This document shows positions 42,091 through 50,251 of a DNA stretch of 64,000 bases, in pieces. The notes under the pieces are model-generated. The model searched no databases, was not told the origin of the DNA, and saw only the letters and a program-made list of their open reading frames with translations. Each line of letters opens with the position of its first letter. Position 1 is the first letter of the stretch. The DNA lies in contig NZ_JBQCCF010000034.1 of the NCBI RefSeq assembly GCF_051962475.1, forward strand, positions 1 through 64,000. Reading direction: 5' to 3'. The translations under genes and the position numbers were made by a program. This stretch comes from Dyella_A sp051962475. GTDB taxonomy: Bacteria; Pseudomonadota; Gammaproteobacteria; Xanthomonadales; Rhodanobacteraceae.

Positions 42091-43446
42091 ATGCGCATCA
42101 CTCTGGTATCGCCAGCACTGCTGCTGGCCGCCCTGCTGGCGAGCGGCGTCGCCACCCATGCACAGGCCACCACGGCCGCCGACTGCAGCAACCGCTCGGC
42201 CGCCATCCTGGCCAGCCTGCGCGAAGGCCGCTTCGCCGACGCCACGCGCGATTTCGATCCGACCATGCGTTCGGGCCTGCCGGCGAGCAAGCTGCAGGCC
42301 GTCTGGGCGCAGGCCCTGCCGGCCCAGGTCGGCGCCCTCGAGGACAGCGGCACACCGCAGGCGCAGACGGCGCAAGGCAAGGCGATGGTGGAAACGCCAC
42401 TGCACTTCGCCCGGGCCACGCTGCTGATGCGGGTGGCCTGCGACAAGGATGGCCAGGTGGCCGCCCTGTTCTTCGCCCCGGCACCGGCCGGTGAGGATCA
42501 TGCCGCCGCCAGCCCACTCCCGCCCGGCGTGCGCGAACAGCTGCTGGCGGTGCGTTCGCCACTCGGGCCGCTGCCGGGCACGCTCACGCTGCCGCCGGGC
42601 GATGGTCCGTTTTCGGCCGTGCTGCTGGTCGCCGGCTCCGGCCCTCACGACCGCGACGAAACGATCGGCCCGAACAAACCCTTCCATGATCTGGCCGTGG
42701 GGCTGGCCAAGGCGGGCATTGCCTCACTGCGCTACGACAAGCGCACGCTCACCTACGGCAGACAGCTGGCCACCACCTCGCTCACGGTCGACGACGAGGT
42801 CACCGATGACGCGCTGACCGCGCTCGCCCTGCTCCGCCAGCAGCCGCACATCGACCGCCAGCGCGTGTTCCTGATCGGCCACAGTCTCGGCGCGCTGATG
42901 GCGCCGCGGATCGCGAAACGTGACGGGCACCTGGCCGGGGTCATTCTGCTCGCGGCCCCGGAGCGCCTGGACCTGGGCGTGGTGCTGCAGCAACTGAAAT
43001 ACCTGAGCGCGTTGCCGGGCACCCCGCAGGCCGTCATGACGGCGCAGATCCACGAGGTGGAGACGGCACGCGACACCCTGGCCAAGGCCGATCCCGCCCA
43101 TCCGCCCGCAGGCACGTTCTTTCACGCGCCCGCGAGCTGGTGGCTGAGCCTGGCCCACTACGACGCCATCGACACGGCGCGTGGCCTGCATGCACCGCTG
43201 CTGGTGATGCAGGGCATGGCGGATTTCCAGGTGCCGCCGGCGCAGGACTTCGCGGCGTGGAAGCACGCTTTTGCCCACGACTCAGGCGTGACGTTGCGCA
43301 GCTACGCCGGGCTCAGTCACCTGTTCACGCCCAGCGGCAAGCCGCCCTCGCCGGCCGACTACGCCAAGCCGGCTCACGTGGAACCGAAGGTGATCGGCGA
43401 CATCGCTGCGTGGATCGCGCACCAGGCTCCAGTCGCAGCGCGCTGA
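42091..43446 (+). CDS. Exported alpha/beta hydrolase with DUF3887-like domain
   Basis: 451 aa. Signal peptide (about 1-26), then a DUF3887-like domain (about 35-135: DATRDFDPTMRSGLPASKLQAVWAQ), then an alpha/beta hydrolase: VLLVAGSGPHDRDETIGPNKPFHDLA, nucleophile GHSLGA (about residue 265), acid in MQGMADFQV, His in SHLF. The same two-domain arrangement occurs in exported dienelactone-hydrolase-type esterases. Ribosome site AAGGAG. Last gene of the SPFH operon by spacing (11 bases after the RHH gene). Confidence 0.82.
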   Translation: MRITLVSPALLLAALLASGVATHAQATTAADCSNRSAAILASLREGRFADATRDFDPTMRSGLPASKLQAVWAQALPAQVGALEDSGTPQAQTAQGKAMVETPLHFARATLLMRVACDKDGQVAALFFAPAPAGEDHAAASPLPPGVREQLLAVRSPLGPLPGTLTLPPGDGPFSAVLLVAGSGPHDRDETIGPNKPFHDLAVGLAKAGIASLRYDKRTLTYGRQLATTSLTVDDEVTDDALTALALLRQQPHIDRQRVFLIGHSLGALMAPRIAKRDGHLAGVILLAAPERLDLGVVLQQLKYLSALPGTPQAVMTAQIHEVETARDTLAKADPAHPPAGTFFHAPASWWLSLAHYDAIDTARGLHAPLLVMQGMADFQVPPAQDFAAWKHAFAHDSGVTLRSYAGLSHLFTPSGKPPSPADYAKPAHVEPKVIGDIAAWIAHQAPVAAR

Positions 43447-43458
43447 TCGATCGCCGCC

Positions 43459-43860
43459 TCAGCGCGACGCCAGCGCTTGCGCGCGCAAGGAAGGCAGGCT
43501 GAGCAGGGTCGGCTGGCCCTTCGTGTTCTGCACCAGCAGGTGATCGCCGAGTGCAGCGATGGTGTGGACCGAACCGAGTCCGTCGTCACGACCGAGGCGC
43601 TGCAGCGGCTCGCCGTTGGTGGCGTCGTACACCACCAGCTCGTGGGCCGTACGGTCGGCAACCAACAGCCAGTCGTGATCGTCGTCCTGCCAGTGCACCA
43701 ACGCGTTCACCGCCAATGGCGGCGCGGCGACCGGGTCCCGACCGCGGCCGGCCAGCAGCAGCACGCCGATACCTGCGAGTAGGATCCCCGCGGCTACAGC
43801 GTGGCGACGCCGTAGACTTGAAAGCGGCGAGGCATCGAGGGTGGTGGGTGCGGTGCTCAT
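43459..43860 (-). CDS. Membrane-anchored protein of unknown function
   Basis: 133 aa. One helix (HAVAAGILLAGIGVLLLAG, about 20-38) and a periplasmic tail with strand-turn pattern WLLVADRTAHELVVYDATNGEPL and IAALGDHLLVQN, similar in look to a single beta-propeller blade. Not recognised. Convergent with the operon ending at 43446. Confidence 0.6.
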   Translation of the reverse strand: MSTAPTTLDASPLSSLRRRHAVAAGILLAGIGVLLLAGRGRDPVAAPPLAVNALVHWQDDDHDWLLVADRTAHELVVYDATNGEPLQRLGRDDGLGSVHTIAALGDHLLVQNTKGQPTLLSLPSLRAQALASR

Positions 43861-43925
43861 GGGCGCAGCCTGCCCGGCGTACGTGACGAGCGCATGACGC
43901 CTGCCCGGAGCGGGTGCGGCGAGGT

Positions 43926-44312
43926 TCAGGCCCCGTCGACAGGCCGGCCCAGGGCGATGGCCAGCGCTACCCAGCCGACGACGAAACCGAGGCCGCCCAG
44001 CGGCGTGATCGCGCCGAACCAGCGCGGGGCCCCCAGCGCCATCGCGTACAGGCTGCCGCTGAACAGCACGATGCCGATTGCGAACGCGAGTACCGCCCAG
44101 CGCTGGGCGCGGCCGCGCCCGGTGTGCACCGCCAGCGCGAGGGCGAGCGCGTGCCACAGCTGGTACTGCACTGCGGTCTGCCACCAGCCCATGGCCGACG
44201 CATCCAGGTGGCCGCGCAAGGCATGTGCGCCAAAAGCGCCTAACAGCACGCCGCTGGCGCCGGCCAACGACACCAGCCAGGAGGTGCTTCGGGTGGCAGG
44301 TTGTCGCATCAT
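43926..44312 (-). CDS. DUF423 (YgdD) membrane protein
   Basis: 128 aa, four hydrophobic helices. The family start is visible: LAGASGVLLGAFGAHALRGHLDAS and WQTAVQYQLWHALALA, then FSGSLYAMALGAPRWFGAITPLGG. Inner-membrane protein of unknown function. Divergent from the SCO1 gene, 58 bp apart. Confidence 0.85.
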   Translation of the reverse strand: MMRQPATRSTSWLVSLAGASGVLLGAFGAHALRGHLDASAMGWWQTAVQYQLWHALALALAVHTGRGRAQRWAVLAFAIGIVLFSGSLYAMALGAPRWFGAITPLGGLGFVVGWVALAIALGRPVDGA

Positions 44313-44370
44313 CGGGGGATTTCCTCGCTCAGGGAGACGGCCGTGGACAGCCGTGGCGTATCCTTGGGGG

Positions 44371-45009
44371 ATGGCCATTTCCGATCTTCGCATGCGCGCG
44401 CGTCGCGCCATTCCCTGGTTCGCCGGCTCGCTGCTATTTGCCGCAGCCCTGCTGTTGGCCAGCTGCCAGCACGGCACGCCGCTGCCGTTCCGGCTCACCC
44501 AGGTCACCGGCCACATGCCGGACCTGGACTTCAACCTGATCAATGACCAGGGCAAGCCGGCCACCGGCGCGGACTATCGCGGCAAGGTGGTGCTGCTGTA
44601 CTTCGGCTACACCCACTGCCCCGATGTCTGCCCGCTCACCCTCGCCCACCTGCACGTGGTGATGCAGCGGCTCGGACCGCTCGCCGATGGCGCGCGCATC
44701 CTGTTCGTGTCGGTCGACCCGGCGCGCGACACGCCCGAGGTGATGCACGCCTACGTCAATGCGTTCGACAAGCGCGCGGTCGGCCTGACCGGCAAGCCTG
44801 GCGACATCGAGGCACTGAGCAAGCGCTATCGCTCCGCCTTCAGCCGCGAGCCCGATCCGGGCGACGGCAACTACGAGGTGAGCCACAGCTCGGCGATCTA
44901 CATCTTCGACGCGCAGGGCCATGCGCGCCTGCTGTCCACCCCTGCCGATTCGCAGGACGATCTGGTCCACGACCTGCACCTGTTGCTCGCCCCCGGAGCC
45001 CAACCATGA
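44371..45009 (+). CDS. SCO1/SenC copper-delivery lipoprotein
   Basis: 212 aa. Lipoprotein signal ending LLLASC (Cys32), thioredoxin fold with copper ligands Cys83 and Cys87 (THCPDVCPLT) and a conserved His in YEVSHSSAIYIFD. SCO proteins deliver copper to the CuA site of cytochrome c oxidase. Translationally coupled (ATGA overlap) to the PCuAC chaperone gene, which is the expected partner. The ATG at 44392 is an alternative start. Confidence 0.9.
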   Translation: MAISDLRMRARRAIPWFAGSLLFAAALLLASCQHGTPLPFRLTQVTGHMPDLDFNLINDQGKPATGADYRGKVVLLYFGYTHCPDVCPLTLAHLHVVMQRLGPLADGARILFVSVDPARDTPEVMHAYVNAFDKRAVGLTGKPGDIEALSKRYRSAFSREPDPGDGNYEVSHSSAIYIFDAQGHARLLSTPADSQDDLVHDLHLLLAPGAQP

Positions 45010-45527
45010 TGACCCGTCGCTTTTCCGCACTGCTTGCCGCCGGCCTGCTCTTTGCCGGCGCCGCGCAGGCCGACCAGGCCGCCCAGGTGCATGCCGAGAA
45101 GGCGTGGATCCGCGTACTGCCCGCCGGCCTGCCCGCCGGCGGCTACGTGACGCTGCACAACACCGGCGACACCGCCGTCGCACTCACCGGCGCCACCAGC
45201 GCCCGCTACGGCCACGTGATGCTGCACCAAAGCACCACCGAGGGCGGCATGGGCCGCATGAGCATGGTCGAGCAGCTGGCGATCCCCGCCCACGGCAGCG
45301 TGGCGCTGGCCCCGGGCGGCTACCACCTGATGCTGATGCAGGCGACCAAGGCCGTGAACGCCGGCGAGACGGTGCCGGTCACGCTGGACTTCGCCGATGG
45401 CAGCCATTTGCCGGTGGATTTCCTCGCGCGCCCCGCCAACGCGGTCGATGCGGGTGACAAGGCGCCGGCCGGCATGGATCCGGCCATGCCGATGGATCAC
45501 GGCGGCGCGATGCCGCACGGTCACTGA
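45006..45527 (+). CDS. PCuAC-family periplasmic copper chaperone
   Basis: 173 aa. Signal peptide (cleavage near AQA-D), then a cupredoxin-like fold with the copper motif H-x(n)-M...H-x-M: HVMLHQ with MGRMSM, and YHLMLM. A Met/His-rich tail (GMDPAMPMDHGGAMPHGH) adds further copper ligands. It loads copper for the SCO1 protein encoded just upstream. Ends 20 bases from the convergent ctaG-type gene. Confidence 0.9.
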   Translation: MMTRRFSALLAAGLLFAGAAQADQAAQVHAEKAWIRVLPAGLPAGGYVTLHNTGDTAVALTGATSARYGHVMLHQSTTEGGMGRMSMVEQLAIPAHGSVALAPGGYHLMLMQATKAVNAGETVPVTLDFADGSHLPVDFLARPANAVDAGDKAPAGMDPAMPMDHGGAMPHGH

Positions 45528-45547
45528 GCCGGAGCGACCCGCTTCGC

Positions 45548-46429
45548 TCAACCGGCGCTGCGCGCCGTGGCCCTGGCCGCGGCCGCGCGGCGTCGATCGT
45601 CGCTTTCGCGGCGGATCCGCCCACTGCGTGAGAGGCGCAGCCACTGGCGCAAGGCCAGCAGGCCGCCGATCGATTCGATGATGGCGGCCGGCACCCACAT
45701 GATCACCCCGCCCACCAGCTGCCCGGTGAGCACGTTGAAGGTGAAGGCACGGCCGCAGATCTCGAAGATCGGATAGAGGTCGGTCTTGGAGAACGTGACG
45801 ATGGCGCCAGCGAGGATCTGCGGCGTCATGGTGATGCCCGGCGACAGCACGCGCAGACCCGGCGTCATGCGACCCGGCGGGCGCGGGCGATGGTCGAGCA
45901 CCAGCCACCAGTAGATGAAGCCGCTGGCCACCATCGACCAGTTCATGAAGCGGTAGATGCGCCAGTCCAGCATCGCCAGCGTCTGCATGTGTGGAATCAG
46001 CCAGACCAGGATGAACGCGACGAAGGTCAGCGTGGCGAAGGCGGGATTGAGCAGCACCGCGCTGGCCACGCGCGCCGGCCAGTTGCGCTGTGCTGCGCGC
46101 AGGCGCACGCGCAGCGGCAACGACAGCCCCGCGCGCAGCACCGTCCCCGGATACGAGGCGATGATCAGCAGCGGCGCCAGGTGATGCAGCAGCACCTGCT
46201 GGATGCGGTGCATGAAGAACTCATGCTCGGCGTAGTAATCGAAATACGTGTGCAGCGACGCGTAGATCATCACCATGCCGATCCAGAACGACAGCTGGCG
46301 GCCGCGGCTCACCCGCAGCCGCGTCGCACCGCGCACGTACAGCACGCAGGCGAGCACGAACGTAGCCAGAAACAGCCATGAGAACTCCCACGGCACGATC
46401 CATTTCAACAGCGTCGACATCACGGGCAC
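45548..46429 (-). CDS. CtaG-type (caa3) oxidase assembly protein
   Basis: 293 aa, seven or more membrane helices. Matches the cytochrome-c-oxidase assembly factor CtaG (caa3-type, DUF1404-related) family: FYASLHTYFDYYAEHEFFMHRIQQVLLHHLAPLLII, with the His-rich MHRIQQ..HH motif, LMNPAFATLTFVAF and PQILAGAIVTFSKTDLYPIFEICGR. Start ATG at 46429, alternative 46420. Convergent with the copper genes, in keeping with a common job in copper-oxidase maturation. Confidence 0.82.
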   Translation of the reverse strand: MPVMSTLLKWIVPWEFSWLFLATFVLACVLYVRGATRLRVSRGRQLSFWIGMVMIYASLHTYFDYYAEHEFFMHRIQQVLLHHLAPLLIIASYPGTVLRAGLSLPLRVRLRAAQRNWPARVASAVLLNPAFATLTFVAFILVWLIPHMQTLAMLDWRIYRFMNWSMVASGFIYWWLVLDHRPRPPGRMTPGLRVLSPGITMTPQILAGAIVTFSKTDLYPIFEICGRAFTFNVLTGQLVGGVIMWVPAAIIESIGGLLALRQWLRLSRSGRIRRESDDRRRAAAARATARSAG

Positions 46430-46505
46430 GATCCGGGCCGGACAGCGGCCAAGTCGATCAGCTTAGCGGCTACACGTCGCGCGCTCGCGCGGCACATTGC
46501 CACCC

Positions 46506-48371
46506 TCACACACGCCGGCGGCTGCGTCGCGTGCGCCGCCAGCCGTACAGCAGACCCAGCAGCGTCACCAGCGCGGGCACCGCCACGATATTGATGAACT
46601 TCACGCGCAGGCCCAGCGCGTCGATCTCGGCGTTGAGCTGGTGCTGCACGTCGCGCAGCTCCTTGCTGATCGCCAGCTTGCGCTGCAGGAACTGCTCGAT
46701 CTCGCGCTTCTGCTCCGCGCTGGCCTGGCCATCGCGGCCGCCGCGCGCCGGCTGCAGTTCTTCCAGCCGACTGCGCGTTTCGGCCAGCTCACGCTCCAGC
46801 TCCTGCTTCTTCAGCAGGAACTTCTGGTCGGCGGCGCTCTGCAGCGCCTGCACGCGGGTGAACGGCCGCTGCGAGGTGGAACGCCCGCGGATCGACAGCA
46901 ACGCCGACGAACCGCTGAGGTTGTCCACCAGGTTGGTGATGAAGTCGCCGTTGCTGGCGAAGGCGTTGAGCATCGGCTGGCCGAGGAAGCTCTGCGTATC
47001 GACCCACAGACGATCGGTCAGCAGATCGGTATCGGCCACCAGGATCACCTCCGCATCCGGCCTCGACTGCGCTAGGTGGGCGGGCGAGGCGCGCTCCGGG
47101 AAGGCACTGCTCAGCGTGCCGCGCAGGCGGGCGGCGAGCACGTAGTGCGCGTTGTCGGACGTGTAGTCGCGCAGCAGCAGGGACGGGTCGCTGGCCGCCT
47201 CGATCACGCGCTGCACCGGCACCACATGCGCGTCGACGCTGGTCTGCAGCAAAGGTACCAGCCGCGTGGTGGCATCCGGGGCGAGATCGAAGTAGCCGGC
47301 GGAGGACAGGTCGATCTGCTGCAGGCTGGCGGTGACGGCGTCGCCGCGGTTCAGCTCCTGCCCGCCCAGCCCGAGCATCGCCGGATGACTGAAGCTGGTG
47401 TCGCCCAGCTCGATCTTCAGCGCGCGCGAGCGATCGAGCACCACCTTGCGATCGTCGTAGACCACGCCCCAGGCCTTGAACAGCCGCGGCAGATCGGAGT
47501 TGTGATCGTCGGTGACGCCGGTGGAAGCATCCACGAACGGAGCGGTGTCGAGCTCCGCATCCGGGTCGACGAAGACCACCAGGTGGCCGCCGCCGAGCAC
47601 ATATTGATCGAGCGCATATAGCGCGTCGTCGGACAGGTGCTTGGGATGCACCAGCAGCACGACCGGTAGATCCTTGCCGATCCGCTTGAGCTTGCCCGGG
47701 TCCAGCGTGGTGATCGAAAACAACTGCTGCAGCTGGCCGAGCACGGTCCATGCCGGCTCGCCGATGACCGGATTACCGCTCATCGGCAGCGAACTGATCA
47801 GGCCGATACGCGGCTTCTGCGTCTCGTTGAGCTCGTACATCAGCTTGGCGATGTCGTACTCGAGGAAAGTCTCGCGCGCCGGGTCGAAGAACGGCACCGA
47901 GAGCGTCTTGCCGTCGACGCCGTCCACGGCATTGCCATCGGCCGGCAGCGTGGTGCCGACCAGGCCGAAGAACACGCGCTCGCCGTTGCTGCCGCCGCTG
48001 AGCGGAGTCAGGCCGTTGCCCTCGGCGCTTGCTTCGTCGTCGGAGTACGGCACCGGGTCGACGATCTGCAGGTGCAGCTTGCCGGAGGACCGCGCCACCA
48101 TCTCCTGCAGCATCTCGCGCACCCGCTGCTCGTAGCTGCGCAGTTGCGGCAGGTCTCGCGCCGCGTGTTCGGAGAAATACAGCGTCAGCCGCAGCGGCCG
48201 CTGCAGGTGCCCAACGATCTGCACCGTGCCGGGTGTGAGTGTGTACAGCCGGTCGGCGGTGAGATCGATCCGTGGCACGTGCACCCAGCGGCTCAAGGCC
48301 AGCGCCGCGGCGATGAACAAGAGCACCAGTGTGGCCAAAGTGGCGGCCAGGCGCGAGCGTCGACTGAACAT
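46506..48371 (-). CDS. GldG-type ABC auxiliary protein
   Basis: 621 aa from the ATG at 48371; a GTG at 48383 is possible. N-terminal helix (about 8-27), then the periplasmic part with the DUF4350/GldG (IFT52-like) signature: DLTADRLYTLTPGTVQIVGHLQRPLRLTLYFSEHA, KPRIGLISSLPMSG, DPDAELDTAPFVDASTGVTDDHNSDLPRLFKAWGV. A predicted coiled coil (about 520-580, KKQELERELAETRSRLEEL) precedes a C-terminal helix. Third gene of an ABC operon with the permease and ATPase genes upstream. Confidence 0.85.
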   Translation of the reverse strand: MFSRRSRLAATLATLVLLFIAAALALSRWVHVPRIDLTADRLYTLTPGTVQIVGHLQRPLRLTLYFSEHAARDLPQLRSYEQRVREMLQEMVARSSGKLHLQIVDPVPYSDDEASAEGNGLTPLSGGSNGERVFFGLVGTTLPADGNAVDGVDGKTLSVPFFDPARETFLEYDIAKLMYELNETQKPRIGLISSLPMSGNPVIGEPAWTVLGQLQQLFSITTLDPGKLKRIGKDLPVVLLVHPKHLSDDALYALDQYVLGGGHLVVFVDPDAELDTAPFVDASTGVTDDHNSDLPRLFKAWGVVYDDRKVVLDRSRALKIELGDTSFSHPAMLGLGGQELNRGDAVTASLQQIDLSSAGYFDLAPDATTRLVPLLQTSVDAHVVPVQRVIEAASDPSLLLRDYTSDNAHYVLAARLRGTLSSAFPERASPAHLAQSRPDAEVILVADTDLLTDRLWVDTQSFLGQPMLNAFASNGDFITNLVDNLSGSSALLSIRGRSTSQRPFTRVQALQSAADQKFLLKKQELERELAETRSRLEELQPARGGRDGQASAEQKREIEQFLQRKLAISKELRDVQHQLNAEIDALGLRVKFINIVAVPALVTLLGLLYGWRRTRRSRRRV

Positions 48372-48385
48372 CCAGCGACGCACGC

Positions 48386-49120
48386 TCAGCGACTCCGCCG
48401 CAGGTCGAGCAACAGCACGCCGGCGGTCAACCAGGCCACCATGCTGAGCACAAAGTAGGCCAGGTCGCGCAGGTCCAGCACGCCGCGGGCGATCGCCTCG
48501 AAATGGCGCAGCATGCTCAGGTGCGCCACGCCGTTGACCAGCCGTCGCGGCAGCGCCTCCTGGAAAAAGTCGATCACCTGCGACTGCCCGGCCAGCAGCA
48601 GCAGCACGCATACCAGCGCGGTGAGAATGAAGGCCACCACCTGGCTCTGCGTGAGTGCCGACAGGCAGGCGCCGATGGCGAGGAATGCTCCGGCCATGAG
48701 CCAGCTGCCGAGATAGCCGGCCAGGATCACGCCGTTGTCTGGATCTCCCAGGTAGTTGACGGTGATCCAGATCGGAAAGGTCAACGCCAGCGCCAGCCCC
48801 ACGAACAACCAAGCCGCCAGGAACTTGCCGAGCATCGCCTGCCACAGCCGCACCGGAAGCGTCAGCAGCAACTCCAGCGTGCCGGACTTGGCCTCTTCGG
48901 CCCACAGCCGCATCGAGACCGCCGGCACCAGGATCAGGTACAGCCACGGATGCATTGCGAAGAACGGCTGAAGGTCGGCCTGCCGCCGCTCGTAGAAGTC
49001 ACCGCTGTAGAACGTGAGGATGCCCGCCAGCACCAGGAAGATCACCAGGAACACGTAGGCCACCGGCGTGACGAAATAACTGCGCAGCTCGCGCCGCACG
49101 ATCGCCTGTACCGGAGTCAT
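48386..49120 (-). CDS. ABC-2 permease, GldF-like
   Basis: 244 aa, six helices. Start VQAIVRRELRSYFVTPVAYVFLVIFLVLAGILTF is the classic ABC-2 first helix, then SMRLWAEEAKSGTLELLLTLPVRLW, the typical loop. Second gene of the operon: its ATG overlaps the ATPase stop by four bases and its stop lies about 15 bases before the GldG start. Exporter of unknown substrate. Confidence 0.9.
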   Translation of the reverse strand: MTPVQAIVRRELRSYFVTPVAYVFLVIFLVLAGILTFYSGDFYERRQADLQPFFAMHPWLYLILVPAVSMRLWAEEAKSGTLELLLTLPVRLWQAMLGKFLAAWLFVGLALALTFPIWITVNYLGDPDNGVILAGYLGSWLMAGAFLAIGACLSALTQSQVVAFILTALVCVLLLLAGQSQVIDFFQEALPRRLVNGVAHLSMLRHFEAIARGVLDLRDLAYFVLSMVAWLTAGVLLLDLRRSR

Positions 49121-50064
49121 GCCGCGCGCCCCGATGCCGCCGGTTCCGGCATTGTGGTGATGTGGCGAAACACTTCATCCAGGCGGCCGCGCTCGAGCTG
49201 TATCTCGGACACCTCCAGCCCCTGTGCGCGCAGCAGCTGCTCCACCGCTTCGAGAATGCGCTCGCCCGGCTTGGGGAACACTGTAATACGTCCGTCCAGC
49301 GGGTCGACCTCGATCGCCGCCACTTGCGGCATCCGCCCCAGCATTTCCTGCGACACCGCGCTGCCTGGTGCACTGAACGACACCGCCCCGTGATAGCGCG
49401 AGCGCTGCTCCAGCTCCGCCGGCGTCGCATCGGCCAGCAGGCGGCCGCGGGCGATGATCACCACGCGGTTGCACAGTGCGTGCACCTCTTCCAGCAGGTG
49501 GGTGGAGACCAGGATGGTGCGCTCGCGCGCCATCGCGTCGATCAGCTGACGCACCGCGTGCTTCTGGTTGGGATCGAGACCATCGGTGGGTTCATCAAGC
49601 ATCAACACCGGCGGATCGTGCAGGATCGCCTGGGCCAGGCCCACGCGCCGGCGCAGCCCCTTGGACAAGGTGTCGATGCATTGCTCGAGTACGTCCTCCA
49701 GTTGCAGCCGGGCGATCACTTCCTCGAAGCGCTGGCGACCGTTGCTGCGGGTAAAGCCGCGCATGCGCGCGATGAATACCAGGAACTCGCGCACCGTCAG
49801 CTCGCCGTAGCTCGGTGCGCCCTCGGGCAGATAACCCAGCGCGCGGCGCGCCTCCTGCGGCGCAGTGCGCACGTCGTGGCCACAGACCCGGGCCGTGCCG
49901 CAGGTCGGCGCGAGGAAGCCGGCGATCATCCGCATCGCGGTGGTCTTGCCCGCACCGTTGGGGCCCAGCAGCCCCAGCACCTGCCCCGGCTCGGCACGGA
50001 TGCTCAGCGCGTCCACCGCAGTGAACCTGCCATAGCGTCGGGTGAGCTGGTCGGTTTCGATCAT
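49117..50064 (-). CDS. ABC ATPase, GldA-like
   Basis: 315 aa. Walker A GPNGAGKTT (about residues 35-43), Q-loop LGYLPEGAPSYGELTV, signature LSKGLRRRVGLAQ (variant LSKG), Walker B VLMLDEPTDGLDP, switch His in STHLLEEV. The C-terminal 90 residues are an accessory domain. ATG at 50064 overlaps nothing; it ends in the permease start (ATGA). Drives the permease at 48386. Confidence 0.92.
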   Translation of the reverse strand: MIETDQLTRRYGRFTAVDALSIRAEPGQVLGLLGPNGAGKTTAMRMIAGFLAPTCGTARVCGHDVRTAPQEARRALGYLPEGAPSYGELTVREFLVFIARMRGFTRSNGRQRFEEVIARLQLEDVLEQCIDTLSKGLRRRVGLAQAILHDPPVLMLDEPTDGLDPNQKHAVRQLIDAMARERTILVSTHLLEEVHALCNRVVIIARGRLLADATPAELEQRSRYHGAVSFSAPGSAVSQEMLGRMPQVAAIEVDPLDGRITVFPKPGERILEAVEQLLRAQGLEVSEIQLERGRLDEVFRHITTMPEPAASGRAA

Positions 50065-50200
50065 CGGAAGGCCGGCGACGGGCGTGGGCGGCCCCGCGGG
50101 CCAGGGAACGGGAAGCGGCGACGACGCCGCGCCGTGCAATGTACCGCAAGGGGCCGCAAAAGTTCGGCGGCCGGCATGCCCGGCACCGACTGCGGGCAAC

Positions 50201-50230
50201 AAAAAACCCCGTCCGCGGACGGACGGGGTT
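50201..50230 (-). terminator. Intrinsic terminator of the SRPBCC gene
   Basis: Read on the minus strand: AACCCCGTCC, 6-base loop, GGACGGGGTT then TTTT. It lies just beyond the stop at 50252 and separates that gene from the ABC operon. Confidence 0.9.
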
Positions 50231-50251
50231 CGATGACTTGCGTCGGTCGGA

